Below, one piece after another: positions 26,764-35,702 of a stretch of 64,000 nucleotides of DNA. Origin of the DNA: Arenimonas fontis (GTDB lineage Bacteria; Pseudomonadota; Gammaproteobacteria; Xanthomonadales; Xanthomonadaceae); assembly GCF_008386465.1 (NCBI RefSeq), contig NZ_VUOD01000005.1, positions 178,928-242,927 on the forward strand, read 5' to 3'. Made by a program: the position numbers and the translations under genes. The notes beneath the pieces were generated by a model. It was not told the DNA's origin, did no database searches, and saw only the letters and a list, made by a program, of their open reading frames with translations. Positions within the stretch are counted from its first letter, which is position 1; each line of letters opens with the position of its first letter.

Positions 26764-26790
26764 GAAAGGCCGCCCTGCGGCGGCCTTTCC
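26764..26790 (-). terminator. Rho-independent terminator candidate for oleA
   Basis: AAAGGCCGCC-CTGC-GGCGGCCTTT is a 10-bp perfect stem with a 4-base loop about 45 bp beyond the oleA stop. Read on the minus strand it is followed by a T-rich stretch (TTTCTGCTTTTC). It would stop oleA transcription before the fic operon promoter. Confidence 0.7.
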
Positions 26791-26830
26791 CCTCTCCCCC
26801 GCCCTCTCCCGCAAGGGGAGAAGGGGAGCT
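26785..26830. repeat. C/G-rich palindromic intergenic repeat (right copy)
   Basis: CCCCTCTCCCCCGCCCTCTCCC faces GCAAGGGGAGAAGGGGAG, the same kind of sequence as at 19880-19985. The two copies bracket the fic-mmeI-duf262-NERD block. It lies between the oleA terminator and the oleA stop. Confidence 0.55.
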
Positions 26831-26833
26831 GGT

Positions 26834-27850
26834 TTACCACTCGACCTCGGCCATGGAGCAGTTCAGGCCGGAGCCGATGCCGAGCAGGGCGACGCGCTTG
26901 CCCTTCTTCAGGCGGCCCATTTCCTTGAGCTTGCTCAGCACGATCGGCACCGAAGCCGGGCCGATGTTGCCGTGCTCGTGGAAGATGGTCATGACCTTCT
27001 GCGGGTCGATGCCGAAGGCCTTGATGAAGGCCTGGGTGTGCACCTGGCTGACCTGGTGGATGACGAACTCGTCCAGCTCGTCCACCACCCAGCCCAGGGC
27101 CTGGCGGGCCGCCGCGAAGGTGGCCTGGGCCAGCTTCAGGCCCTCGATCAGCAGCATCCGGGTGTCGGTGACCATGCGGTCGAGGTTGCCGCGGCACAGG
27201 GTGTTCCACTGGGTGGCGGCGCGGGTGACGCCGCCCTTGTAACGCGGCGCGTCCGGCGTCAGCTCGCTGCGCGAGAGCACCATGGCGGCAGCGCCGCAGC
27301 CCAGGGTCAGGGTGGCCAGCTCCTGACGGAATTGCTCCTCGGTGACGCCCGGCGCGGTCATGCGCTCCAGGGTTTTCTCGTAGGCCAGGTTGGCGGTTTC
27401 GCCATCCACCACCAGGGCGTATTCGATCTCGCCGCGCTCGATCATGCGGCTGGCGATGTCCATGCCGTTCAGGAAGGCCAGGCAGGCGTTGGCGACGTCG
27501 AAGTTCTGGCAGTTCTCGCCCAGGCCAAGATTGCCGGCGACGATGGAAGCCGTGGACGGTTCCAGAAAATCGCGGCTGACCGAGGTGTTGACCAGCAGGC
27601 CGATCTTCTCGCGGGCCACGCCGGAGTCGGCCAGGGCCTTTTCGGCGGCCAGGGTGGCGGCGTCGGAGGCCTGCACGCCGTCGTCCCAGAGCCGGCGGGC
27701 GTAGATGCCGGCGATGTCCTGCAGGACGTCCGTGCGGATGCCTAGCCGTTCCATGGTCGGCTTGAGGCGGGCGTTGATCTCGTCGGAGCTCAGTCGGCGC
27801 GGGGCGTCGACATGGGCCAGGCCGGCGATGGAGACGTGTTGGAACAGCAT
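26834..27850 (-). CDS. oleA: OleA, acyl-CoA head-to-head Claisen condensing enzyme
   Basis: 338 residues, thiolase superfamily (KAS III-like). OleA joins two fatty acyl-CoAs to a 2-alkyl-3-ketoacid, the first step to long-chain olefins. Catalytic residues are at C123 (FDVANACLAFLNGM), H265 (DEFVIHQVSQVH) and N295 (EHGNIGPASVPI), with E97 (SRDFLEPSTAS) at the place of the second essential Glu. The spacing equals that of Xanthomonas OleA with a constant offset of 20, which supports this start. It is separated from oleBCD by the defence block but keeps its orientation and the A-B-C-D order. Confidence 0.95.
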   Translation of the reverse strand: MLFQHVSIAGLAHVDAPRRLSSDEINARLKPTMERLGIRTDVLQDIAGIYARRLWDDGVQASDAATLAAEKALADSGVAREKIGLLVNTSVSRDFLEPSTASIVAGNLGLGENCQNFDVANACLAFLNGMDIASRMIERGEIEYALVVDGETANLAYEKTLERMTAPGVTEEQFRQELATLTLGCGAAAMVLSRSELTPDAPRYKGGVTRAATQWNTLCRGNLDRMVTDTRMLLIEGLKLAQATFAAARQALGWVVDELDEFVIHQVSQVHTQAFIKAFGIDPQKVMTIFHEHGNIGPASVPIVLSKLKEMGRLKKGKRVALLGIGSGLNCSMAEVEW

Positions 27851-27950
27851 GGCAGGGTCGCCGTAGGGGAAAACCTGTGCACGTTACCCGGTTCGCCCCC
27901 GCGGCTCAACTTTGGCCGCCGTGCGGCGGCCGCGCCGCGTGAGGGCCGTC

Positions 27951-28349
27951 TCAGTCCTCGATGGGGAAGGTTTCGGCCTCGCCCGCGGCCTGCGCGGCCG
28001 CCCGGGCCGGGGCCTGGCCGGGACGGGCGGCGCCGCAGCGGAAGGCGAGGAAGCGCTGCTCCCCGTCCCTGGGTTCGGCCTTGGGTTGTACCGTGTCGGC
28101 GCCCAGACCCGGGGCCTCGTTGCGGGCCAGCACCTCGAGTTCGTCGCGTACCCGGATGTCGTTGCGCTCGTAGGGGCCCAGCCGGTCCTTCACCGAAACC
28201 GCGATCTCGCCGCGGCGCTCGCAGGCCGACATGTCCTGGCCCGCGCGGACCACCCGCACGTTCTCGGCGCCGGGCGCCATCTTCACCCAGGTGCAGGCGC
28301 CCAGCAGGGCGCCCAGGCCGAAGGCAAGGAAAAACCGCGTCGCGCGCAT
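27951..28349 (-). CDS. DUF4156-type lipoprotein
   Basis: 132 residues from ATG 28349; the longer frame upstream lacks a signal. The lipobox is RFFLAFGLGALLGAC. The mature region has VRVVRAGQDMSACERRGEIA, RVRDELEVLARNEAPGLGADTV and a late Cys (LAFRC), the pattern of DUF4156 outer-membrane lipoproteins, which share a fold with RcsF and have two conserved cysteines. It ends in an alanine-rich tail. Function is not established for the family. It follows the M16 peptidase gene on the same strand after a strong hairpin. Confidence 0.75.
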   Translation of the reverse strand: MRATRFFLAFGLGALLGACTWVKMAPGAENVRVVRAGQDMSACERRGEIAVSVKDRLGPYERNDIRVRDELEVLARNEAPGLGADTVQPKAEPRDGEQRFLAFRCGAARPGQAPARAAAQAAGEAETFPIED

Positions 28350-28376
28350 CCGGAGACTCCGCAGGAGTGAAAGGAA

Positions 28377-28404
28377 CACGGCCGGGATTGTCGCCCCGGC
28401 CGTG
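28377..28404 (-). terminator. Terminator hairpin after the M16 peptidase gene
   Basis: CACGGCCGGG-ATTGTCGC-CCCGGCCGTG forms a perfect 10-bp stem 25 bp beyond the peptidase stop. On the minus strand it is followed by TTCCTTTCACTCC, only moderately T-rich. Confidence 0.65.
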
Positions 28405-28428
28405 CTGAACGGGCAATGAGGCGTGGCT

Positions 28429-31299
28429 TCAATCCGCCCCGGCCACCGGATTGCCGTCGGCATCGATCACCTGCACCTCGCCCAGGCCAAGGCCGCGCAC
28501 GGCATCCTCGATCTTGCCGAGGTCGCCCACCACCACCCAGGTCAGGGCCTCGGGCTTGATGGTGGCGGCGGCAGCCTGCACCTGCTCCGGGGTCAGCGAC
28601 TCGACCCTGGCCTTGCGCTGCAGGACGTAGTCGTCGGGGCGCTGGTAGCGGACGATGCCGGAGATCGCCGAGAGCACGGCGTTGGCGGTCTCGTAGCTGC
28701 CAGGCAGGCTGCGGATCTCGCTGGCCTGCACCTTGGCCACTTCCTCGGGCCGCGCCGGCGCCTTGCCGGTGGCGTAGTCGCCGATTTCGCGCCGCAGCTC
28801 GGCCAGGGCGTCGGCGGTCCGGTCGATCTGTACCGGCGCGAAGGCCAGCCAGGGGCGCTGGCCCTTGGCCGCCTGCACGAAGCTGTAGCTGCCGTAGGCC
28901 CAGTGCTTGTCCTCGCGCAGGTTCATGTTCAGGCGCGAGCTGAACTCGCCGCCCAGCACCGCGTTGGCGATCTCGAACTCCACCGCCTTCGGGTCCATGG
29001 TCGAGGGCACCAGCTGGCCGACGAAGATGTTGGCCTGGATGGCGCCCGGCTGGTCCACCAGGAACACGCGCGGCTTCTCCGGCAGCGGCACTGCCGGCAC
29101 CTCGACGGTGTCCGGGGCCTCGGTCCCGACCTTCCACTGGCCCAGGTGCTTCTCCAGCACCGGCACGATCTCCTCCAGGGTGGTGTCGCCGACGACCACC
29201 AGGGTGGCGCCTTCCGGGCGCACCCAGGTGCGGTGGTAGTTCAGCAGGTCATCGCGGGTCAGCGAGGCGATGGATTCCTCGTTGCCGGTGCCCGAGAACG
29301 GGATGCCGTAGGGGTGGTCCTGGCCGTACAGCAGCGGCGGCAGCACGCGCAGCGCCGCGGCGTTCGGGCGGGCCTTCTCCTGCTTGATGCCGGCGATCCA
29401 GCTCTGGCGGACGCGCTCGATGTCCTTATCGTCGAAGCGCGGCTGGGTCAGCATGGTGGCCAGCAGCTCGACCGAGGGCTCGAGGTTCTTCTTCAGGGCC
29501 GAAACGTAGACGCTGGCGTCGTCCAGGCTGGCGCCGGTGCCCCACTGCATGCCCAGGCGGTCGGCGGCATCGGCGAAGGTCAGCGCGTCGTATTCGCCGG
29601 CGCCTTCGTCCAGCATGCCCATGCTGAAGCTGGCGGTGCCCAGCTTGCCGCCCTGGTCGGTGATGTAGCCGCCCTTCATCAGCAGGCTCATCTGCACCAC
29701 CGGCACGCCGTGGCGCTCGGCCAGCACCACCTTGATGCCGTTGGAAAGCTCGGCGCGTTCCAGGGCCGGAAAGCTCAGCTCGGGGAACTCGCTGGTCCGC
29801 GGCACGCCCTGGCTGCGGTCCACGTCGGTCTCGACGGTACGGTACTTCGGGTCGGCGGGCGGCACCTCGGCCATGGGCGGATGCTCGGCGGCCGGCTCCT
29901 CGACGGTGGCCACGCGCTCGCCGGGCAGCACCACCAGGGTGTGGTCGCCACGGCTCAGCCAGCGCCGGCCGGCCTCGCGCACGTCGCGCACCGAGGCACG
30001 GGCGAGATTGCGCAGCTGTTCGCGGAAACAACCAGGATCACCGGTGTAGACGGCGCATTCGGCCAGGGTGTCGGCCTTGCCGCCGAAACCGCCGATGCGT
30101 TCGATGCCACGGATCACCCCGGCCTCGATGGCAGTGCGGGCCTGCTCCAGCTCGGCCCTGGTCGGGCCGTCCTGCAGCAGTTTCGCCAGTTCTTCGTCCA
30201 GGGCCTGCTCGACCCTGGCGGGCTCGACGCCCTGCTTCACGTCCACCTGGATGTAGAAGAAGCCACCCAGCAGGTTCGGCCAGGAACCGGCGACGACGTT
30301 GTCGGCCAGCTTATCCTCGTGCACCAGGCGCTTGTCCAGGCGCGAGCTGCGCGAACCGCCCAGCACCCGCGACAGCAGCTGCAGGCGTTCGACGTCGGCG
30401 TGGCCGTACTCGGCGGTGTTCCAGACGCGGTAGACGCGCGCCTGCGGCACGTTGTCGGTCATCTCCTCGCGGGTGGACTCGGTGCGCGGCGCCGGATCCA
30501 CCTTCGGCTGGGCCATGGTCGGACCGGCCGGGATGTCGCCGAAATACCTGGTCACCTTTTCCTTCGCCGTCTCGACGTCTATGTCGCCGGCCAGCACCAG
30601 CACGGCATTGTTCGGGCCGTACCAGGTCCTGAACCAGCGCCGCACGTCCTCGAGGGTGGCGGCATTGAGATCGGCCATCGAGCCGATGGTGGTCCAGCGG
30701 TAGGGATGGCCTTCCGGATAGCTGGCCTTGAGCAGACGCTCGTAGACCTGGCCGTAGGGCTGGTTCTCACCCTGGCGCTTCTCGTTCTGGACGACGCCGC
30801 GCTGTTCGTCCAGCAGCTCCTGGGTCACCGCGCCGAGGAAATGGCCCATGCGGTCGGATTCCATCCACAGCGCCATGTCCAGGGCGGTGGTCGGCACGTT
30901 CTGGAAGTAGTTGGTGCGGTCGGAGTTGGTGGTGCCGTTCTGGTCGGTGGCGCCGACCAGCTCGAAGGGCTCGAAGAACTCGCCCTGGTAGTTCTCGCTG
31001 CCCTGGAACATCAGGTGCTCGAACAGGTGGGCGAAGCCGGTGCGGCCGGGCAGCTCGTTCTTGGAACCGACGTGGTACCAGATGTTCACCGCCACGATCG
31101 GCGCCTTGCGGTCGGTGTGCACGATCACCCGCAGGCCGTTGGGCAGGGTGAACTGTTCGTAGGGGATGTCCGCCACCAGTCCGGCTTTCGCCGACTGGCG
31201 CGCCAGCGCATCGGGGGCATGGAAAGGCGCCAGGCTGGCGAGGGCCAGGCCAGCGGCCAGGGCGAGCGCGCGCATGCGCGGACGGCGTTCGACGGACAT
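28429..31299 (-). CDS. Exported M16-family zinc peptidase, two-domain
   Basis: 956 residues from ATG 31299, preceded by GAGGAG; the ORF start further upstream lacks a ribosome site. A signal peptide follows (ALALAAGLALASLAPFHAPDALA). The N-terminal M16 domain has the inverted zinc motif GFAHLFEHLMFQG (HxxEH) and a downstream Glu in LLDEQRGVVQNEKR. A second M16-like unit from about residue 490 lacks HxxEH (ELSNGIKVVLAERHGVPVVQ, then FSMGMLDEGAGEYD), as usual for the regulatory half. These pitrilysin-like enzymes degrade peptides in the periplasm. Monocistronic, with its own terminator. Confidence 0.9.
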   Translation of the reverse strand: MSVERRPRMRALALAAGLALASLAPFHAPDALARQSAKAGLVADIPYEQFTLPNGLRVIVHTDRKAPIVAVNIWYHVGSKNELPGRTGFAHLFEHLMFQGSENYQGEFFEPFELVGATDQNGTTNSDRTNYFQNVPTTALDMALWMESDRMGHFLGAVTQELLDEQRGVVQNEKRQGENQPYGQVYERLLKASYPEGHPYRWTTIGSMADLNAATLEDVRRWFRTWYGPNNAVLVLAGDIDVETAKEKVTRYFGDIPAGPTMAQPKVDPAPRTESTREEMTDNVPQARVYRVWNTAEYGHADVERLQLLSRVLGGSRSSRLDKRLVHEDKLADNVVAGSWPNLLGGFFYIQVDVKQGVEPARVEQALDEELAKLLQDGPTRAELEQARTAIEAGVIRGIERIGGFGGKADTLAECAVYTGDPGCFREQLRNLARASVRDVREAGRRWLSRGDHTLVVLPGERVATVEEPAAEHPPMAEVPPADPKYRTVETDVDRSQGVPRTSEFPELSFPALERAELSNGIKVVLAERHGVPVVQMSLLMKGGYITDQGGKLGTASFSMGMLDEGAGEYDALTFADAADRLGMQWGTGASLDDASVYVSALKKNLEPSVELLATMLTQPRFDDKDIERVRQSWIAGIKQEKARPNAAALRVLPPLLYGQDHPYGIPFSGTGNEESIASLTRDDLLNYHRTWVRPEGATLVVVGDTTLEEIVPVLEKHLGQWKVGTEAPDTVEVPAVPLPEKPRVFLVDQPGAIQANIFVGQLVPSTMDPKAVEFEIANAVLGGEFSSRLNMNLREDKHWAYGSYSFVQAAKGQRPWLAFAPVQIDRTADALAELRREIGDYATGKAPARPEEVAKVQASEIRSLPGSYETANAVLSAISGIVRYQRPDDYVLQRKARVESLTPEQVQAAAATIKPEALTWVVVGDLGKIEDAVRGLGLGEVQVIDADGNPVAGAD

Positions 31300-31559
31300 C
31301 AGCACTCCTCGTGGATTTTTCGTATCGGTCTGGGTGAGCCGGTTTCCCGGAACCGGCAATCCTAGCCGTCCCGGTCCGACCGGACACTAGGCCGAAGGCC
31401 ATGCGCGGCCGAGGAAAATCGCCCGCCGGCTGTCCGCCGCCTTGTCCGGCGCCCGGAAACGGACAGCCGGACGCCGCCAAACCATTGATCGGGAAAGGCT
31501 GCAACCATTGGCATGGGTTCTGCATCCATGGCGGCATGGACCTGTCGAAGGAGCCGGCC

Positions 31560-31784
31560 ATGAACCTCCGCAACCCCCTGCGCCGCGGCCTGTTCGCCCT
31601 TCCCCTGGTGGCATTGGCCCTGGTCGCCGCCATCGCTGCCGAACCGCCCGAACTCGGCGAACGGATCCAGCGCGGGCTGGCCGCCCGCCTGGCCGGCGAA
31701 TGCGACGTACCGGCGCCCGGCCTGCTCGGCCTGGCCCGCGTTCCCGGCCATCTCGTATTGCCGCCGGCGGACTGCGCCGGCTGA
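31560..31784 (+). CDS. Small exported protein of unknown function
   Basis: 74 residues. The ATG at 31560 is preceded by AAGGAGCCGGCC, a good ribosome site. It has a signal-like N-terminus (RRGLFALPLVALALVAAIAA) then about 45 residues with two cysteines (GECDVPAPG, PPADCAG). I do not recognise a family. The good start and signal peptide make it a likely real small periplasmic protein. The spacer between it and the M16 start (31300-31559) shows nothing else. Confidence 0.5.
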   Translation: MNLRNPLRRGLFALPLVALALVAAIAAEPPELGERIQRGLAARLAGECDVPAPGLLGLARVPGHLVLPPADCAG

Positions 31785-31893
31785 TCCCTCCCGGCCCCGG
31801 CGGGAGCAAGCCCAGGGCGGTACGCCGCCCGTCGCTCCCGTTTCTCTTCCGCGGCCGGCCGGGGCGGGAGCGGCCGGAGGCGATAATGCGGGA

Positions 31894-32367
31894 ATGCTGC
31901 ACGTCATCCTGCACCAGCCCGAGATTCCGCCGAATACCGGCAACGTCATCCGCCTGTGCGCCAACACCGGTGCCCGCCTGCACCTGGTGGAGCCGCTGGG
32001 TTTCGAGCTCGAGGACGCGAAACTGCGCCGCGCTGGCCTCGACTACCACGAATGGGCCCGCCTGCAGGTCCATCCTTCACTGGGCGATTGCCTGGCCGCG
32101 ATCGGCACCGCCCGCGTGTTCGCGTTCAGCGCGCGTTCGTCCAGGCGCTTCGACCGCGTGGCATTCCGCGAGGGCGACGCACTGTTGTTCGGTTGCGAAA
32201 CCCGCGGTCTGCCCGCCGACGTGCTGGAAGGATTTCCGGCGGATCGGCGGCTTCGCCTGCCGATGCGGCCGGGTCAGCGCAGCCTGAACCTGTCCAACGC
32301 GGTGGCGGTGGCGGTGTTCGAAGCCTGGCGGCAGCTGGGATACCCCGGCGCGGATGCGTGTGACTGA
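31894..32367 (+). CDS. trmL: tRNA (cytidine/uridine-34 2'-O) methyltransferase
   Basis: 157 residues, the size of TrmL, the smallest SpoU/TrmH-type SPOUT enzyme. It 2'-O-methylates the wobble base of tRNA-Leu isoacceptors. Seen: motif 1 EIPPNTGNVIRLCANTGARL with the conserved Asn-Arg, motif 2 ALLFGCETRGLP, and motif 3 LPMRPGQRSLNLSNAVAVAV, which forms the SAM-binding trefoil knot. A single gene transcribed after the small exported protein. Confidence 0.95.
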   Translation: MLHVILHQPEIPPNTGNVIRLCANTGARLHLVEPLGFELEDAKLRRAGLDYHEWARLQVHPSLGDCLAAIGTARVFAFSARSSRRFDRVAFREGDALLFGCETRGLPADVLEGFPADRRLRLPMRPGQRSLNLSNAVAVAVFEAWRQLGYPGADACD

Positions 32368-32477
32368 TGGCAGGGTGAGGCGAAAACCCGCATTCCGTTA
32401 ATCCTTGGTTACGGCGCGATTCCGATACTCGGCGACGCCCCTCACGGGCAACCCCCACAAGATAAGGAATCACCGAC

Positions 32478-33026
32478 ATGAAGCGTTCCCTGATTGCCCT
32501 GTCCCTGGCTGCCCTGCTGCCGCTGGCAGCCCAGGCCGACGACAAGCTGAGCTACACCTACGTCGAGGGCGGCTACATCAACATCGACAACGATGCCGAC
32601 GGTTTCGGCGTGCGCGGCTCGTTCGAGTTCGGTAACTCCGGCTTCTACGGTTTCGGCGCCTACTCCTGGCTGGAGACCGACGTTGGCAGCACGGACATCG
32701 ACGCCAGCGAGCTCGGCTTCGGTTATGCGCACGGCCTGACCGACAATCTCGACCTGATCGGCGAGGCCGCCTGGCAGAACGTGGACGTGGATGGCGCCGG
32801 CAGCGCCGACGGCTACCGCGCGTCGGTCGGCCTGCGCGGCTCGTTCACCGAGAACTTCGAGGGCCTGATCAAGGCCAACTATGTGGACGGCGACGACATC
32901 GACAGCGACTTCACCGGGACCATCGGCGCCCAGTACAAGTTCAACAAGACCTGGGGCATCACCGGCGAGGTCGAGTTCGCCGACAATGCCGAAACCTACC
33001 TGGTCGGCCTGCGCGCCAGCTTCTGA
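32478..33026 (+). CDS. Ax21-family outer-membrane beta-barrel protein
   Basis: 182 residues. Signal peptide MKRSLIALSLAALLPLAAQA, then KLSYTYVEGGYINIDND, the typical Ax21 N-terminus, and alternating amphipathic strands ending in LVGLRASF, an outer-membrane C-terminal Phe. The protein is rich in Asp and Gly, as in that family. In xanthomonads Ax21 is an abundant secreted or outer-membrane protein; earlier claims that it is the quorum signal seen by rice XA21 were withdrawn, so only a porin-like envelope role is suggested. It has its own terminator. Confidence 0.88.
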   Translation: MKRSLIALSLAALLPLAAQADDKLSYTYVEGGYINIDNDADGFGVRGSFEFGNSGFYGFGAYSWLETDVGSTDIDASELGFGYAHGLTDNLDLIGEAAWQNVDVDGAGSADGYRASVGLRGSFTENFEGLIKANYVDGDDIDSDFTGTIGAQYKFNKTWGITGEVEFADNAETYLVGLRASF

Positions 33027-33054
33027 TCGCCACGATCAGTCGCAACTGCCGTAA

Positions 33055-33087
33055 GGAAGAAGCCCGGCCAGGCCGGGCTTCTTCTTT
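33055..33087 (+). terminator. Rho-independent terminator of the Ax21-family gene
   Basis: AAGAAGCCCGGCC-AG-GGCCGGGCTTCTTCTTT: a long perfect stem followed by T-rich sequence, 29 bp after the stop codon. With A-rich sequence on the other side it may also work for transcripts from gpsA's direction. Confidence 0.9.
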
Positions 33088-33164
33088 GTGCCTTGCCGCG
33101 GATGGACAAGGACAGGGCTTTACGAGTCGTTCCTGTCTCTTGCAGGTGAATCCGCGGCGAAAAC

Positions 33165-34190
33165 TCAGAACAACCCCGGCGGGAACTCCGGCTTCTGTTC
33201 CCGGGCCAACAGCATGCGCAGGCCTTCCACCGGGGTGATGCGCTCGTGCAGGACTTCGCGCACCAGGGCGGAGATCGGCAGTTCGATGCCGAGCCGTTCG
33301 GCCAGGCGCATCACCTCGTCGGCGGTCTGCACCGACTCGACCACCTGGCCGATCTCGGCCACCGCCTCGCGCAGCGACTGACCCCGGCCCAGGGCCAGGC
33401 CCAGCCGGCGATTGCGGGAGAGGTCGCCGGTACAGGTCAAGACCAGGTCACCCAGCCCGGCCAGGCCCATCAGGGTTTCGACCCGACCGCCCAGAGCCAG
33501 GTTCAGGCGCAGCATCTCGTTCAGGCCGCGGGTGATCAGGCCGGCGCGCGCGTTCAGGCCCAGCTGCATGCCGTCGGCCACGCCGGTGGCCACGGCCAGC
33601 ACATTTTTCATGGCACCGCCCAGTTCGGCGCCCTGCACGTCGTTGCCGGTGTAGGCGCGGAAGGTCGGGCCATGCAGCACGTTGGCCACCGTCTGGGCGA
33701 AGTCCTCGTCGTCGGAATGGACGGTCACCGCGGTCGGCAGCCCCAGGGCCACTTCCCTGGCGAAAGACGGGCCGGTGACCACCGCCAGCGGCACGTCCGG
33801 CCCCATCAGATCGGCAGCGACTTCATGCAGGAAGCGGCCCGAGCCGGGCTCGAAGCCCTTGGTAGCCCAGGCCAGGCCGGCATCGGCGCGCCGGTGCGGG
33901 GCCAGCGCGCGCAGGGTTTCGGTGAAGGCGTGGCTGGGCGTGACCACCAGCACCAAGTCGGCCTCGGCCACGGCCTCGGCCAGATCGGGAGTCGCCGCCA
34001 GGGATTCCGGCAGCGGCGTGCCTGGCAGGTAGCGCGGGTTCTCGTGCCGCTGCGCCACCGCCTCCACCTGGCCGCGGTCGCGGCCCCACAGGATGGTGGT
34101 GTGGCCATTGCGGGCGATCAGCGCCGCCAGCGCCGTGCCCCAGGAACCGCTCCCCAGGACGGCGACCGCCGGTTTATCTGCCGAAGCCAT
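33165..34190 (-). CDS. gpsA: Glycerol-3-phosphate dehydrogenase [NAD(P)+]
   Basis: 341 residues. It reduces dihydroxyacetone phosphate to sn-glycerol 3-phosphate, the backbone for phospholipids. Seen: N-terminal Rossmann motif [40 protein letters not shown], and the substrate-binding block [20 protein letters not shown] with the catalytic Lys, then [20 protein letters not shown]. It is last in a minus-strand run rhodanese-secB-gpsA, the classic order in gammaproteobacteria; the secB stop is 12 bp upstream. Confidence 0.97.
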   Translation of the reverse strand: MASADKPAVAVLGSGSWGTALAALIARNGHTTILWGRDRGQVEAVAQRHENPRYLPGTPLPESLAATPDLAEAVAEADLVLVVTPSHAFTETLRALAPHRRADAGLAWATKGFEPGSGRFLHEVAADLMGPDVPLAVVTGPSFAREVALGLPTAVTVHSDDEDFAQTVANVLHGPTFRAYTGNDVQGAELGGAMKNVLAVATGVADGMQLGLNARAGLITRGLNEMLRLNLALGGRVETLMGLAGLGDLVLTCTGDLSRNRRLGLALGRGQSLREAVAEIGQVVESVQTADEVMRLAERLGIELPISALVREVLHERITPVEGLRMLLAREQKPEFPPGLF

Positions 34191-34202
34191 CGGCGGCCGG
34201 GA

Positions 34203-34700
34203 TCAGGCCTGACCGCCCTCGGCGGGCACGCCGTCGCCCTGCTGGGCCTGGGCGGCGCGGCGACGCAGACCCTCGGCGTACAGCGCCTCGAAATTGATCG
34301 GCTGCAGATAGAAGGGCGGGAAACCGCCCGCGGCCACCAGCTCGCCCACCTGCTGGCGGGCATAGGGGAACAGCACGTTCGGGCAGTAGGTGCCCAGCAT
34401 CATGTCCAGGGTGCGATCGTCGAAGCCGGACAACTGGAACAGGCCGGCCTGGGCCACTTCGGCCAGGTAGATGGTCTTCTCGCCCACTTTGCAGGTCAGG
34501 GTGACGCCCAACACCACCTCGAACAGGCCGTCGGCGACGCGCGCCACCTTCTGATTGAGGTTGAGGTCCAGTTGCGGCTGGCCGGCTTCGCTGAAGACCT
34601 GCGGCGCGCCGGGCACCTCGAAGGACACGTCCTTCACGTAGATCCTCTGGATGATGAACTGCGCCTGCTCGGCGGCGGCGCCATTGTTCTGCTCGGCCAT
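34203..34700 (-). CDS. secB: SecB protein-export chaperone
   Basis: 165 residues. SecB tetramers keep precursor proteins unfolded and hand them to SecA. Seen: [20 protein letters not shown] at the N-terminus, [40 protein letters not shown] followed by [20 protein letters not shown] and [12 protein letters not shown], all diagnostic. It sits between the rhodanese gene and gpsA as usual. The C-terminal tail is Gln-rich with [11 protein letters not shown] and lacks the Zn-contacting basic features, but that region is variable. Confidence 0.97.
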   Translation of the reverse strand: MAEQNNGAAAEQAQFIIQRIYVKDVSFEVPGAPQVFSEAGQPQLDLNLNQKVARVADGLFEVVLGVTLTCKVGEKTIYLAEVAQAGLFQLSGFDDRTLDMMLGTYCPNVLFPYARQQVGELVAAGGFPPFYLQPINFEALYAEGLRRRAAQAQQGDGVPAEGGQA

Positions 34701-34758
34701 GTCGGCAACTCCGGGTGAATGCGTGGGAAAGGGCGGGATTATCGCATGTCCGGCCGGT

Positions 34759-35190
34759 TCAGGCCCGACCCTTGGCCAGCGGCAGGCCGGCGCCGGTCCA
34801 GGCGTTGATGCCGCCTTCGAGCACGGCCACCCGCTTGAAACCGGCCTTGACCAGCTTTTCGGCCACCCCGCCGGCGGTCACGCCCATGTTGCACACCAGC
34901 ACCACCGGCGCCTCCCTGGATTTGGCCAGCAGCCTGGACTCCGGGTCCACCTGGCTGGGCAGCAGGTGCTTGCTGCCGAGGATGTGCCCCTTCTCGAACT
35001 CTGCCTGGCCGCGCAGGTCCAGCACCAGGGCGTTCTCGCGGTTGATGAGTTCGGTCAGCTGCACCGGGCTGACGCCCTTGAAGCCGCGGAACAGCCGGCG
35101 CACCTCGGTGACCACCAGGGCCACGGTCAGGCCGGCGAAGATCAGGACGAGGAAAAGGTTGTCTTGGGCAAAGCTGGTCAGGCGGTCCAT
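34759..35190 (-). CDS. Membrane-anchored rhodanese-like protein (YibN type)
   Basis: 143 residues from ATG 35190. One N-terminal transmembrane helix ([20 protein letters not shown]) and a single rhodanese domain: [36 protein letters not shown], and the active-site loop [18 protein letters not shown] with the catalytic Cys. This is the architecture of YibN, which precedes secB in many genomes; a glutaredoxin gene found between them in enterics is absent here. Its sulphur acceptor is unknown. Confidence 0.9.
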   Translation of the reverse strand: MDRLTSFAQDNLFLVLIFAGLTVALVVTEVRRLFRGFKGVSPVQLTELINRENALVLDLRGQAEFEKGHILGSKHLLPSQVDPESRLLAKSREAPVVLVCNMGVTAGGVAEKLVKAGFKRVAVLEGGINAWTGAGLPLAKGRA

Positions 35191-35253
35191 CGTGCGGGGT
35201 CCGGCGGGCGGGGGCGGCATTATCGGCCGCCCGGGGCCCCGGGCAAAGCCCGC

Positions 35254-35676
35254 TCAACGCTGGCGGATGTCGGGCAGGCCGCTGACCAGCCACCAGCGCT
35301 TGGCCTCGCCGTCCCAACGCCAGCGCTGGCGATCGGTGACCACGCGTTCGGTCTGGGTATGGCGGTTGACCAGGCGGATCAGCACGACCTGCTCGTAGAC
35401 GCCTTCCTCCGGCGTGTTCTTGCTGCGCACCTCGTAGCCGGACACCTGGTACTGCTTGTAACGCTCCATGTCCAGCTCGCCGGGCCGGTCACGTTCCAGC
35501 ACCTGCGGATCCACGAAGGCCAGGGCCTTGTCGAACTCGCTCCAGCGGATGGCGCTGGTGTAGTGGTAGAGGGTCTGCTCCAGCGGGCTGCGCTTGGTGG
35601 CGCCGCCGCAGGCGGCGAGCAGGGCACACAGCGCGGCGGCGAAGAGGACGGCAAGGACTCGGGCAGGCGTGTTCAT
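35254..35676 (-). CDS. Lipoprotein of unknown function
   Basis: 140 residues if it starts at ATG 35676; an ATG at 35691 gives five more residues. The lipobox VLFAAALCALLAACGG predicts an outer-membrane lipoprotein. The mature part (HYTSAIRWSEFDKALAFVDP ... WRWDGEAKRWWLVSGLPDI) reads like a small NTF2-like alpha+beta fold, conserved in xanthomonads near secB, but I cannot name it. It is upstream of the rhodanese gene on the same strand with a 63-bp gap. The 13-bp repeat array lies just before its start, so the promoter must lie in or beyond the array. Confidence 0.65.
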   Translation of the reverse strand: MNTPARVLAVLFAAALCALLAACGGATKRSPLEQTLYHYTSAIRWSEFDKALAFVDPQVLERDRPGELDMERYKQYQVSGYEVRSKNTPEEGVYEQVVLIRLVNRHTQTERVVTDRQRWRWDGEAKRWWLVSGLPDIRQR

Positions 35677-35702
35677 GCCCGCATTATGCACACCCCAGCC
35701 GT

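Noticed and set aside
26608..26928. 106-residue plus-strand frame in the AT-rich spacer
   Set aside because: It runs through the terminator hairpin and repeat into antisense oleA, and has no family similarity.
28423..31365. 980-residue plus-strand frame opposite the M16 peptidase
   Set aside because: The minus-strand M16 frame has signal peptide, HxxEH motif and ribosome site; the plus frame is low-complexity shadow sequence.
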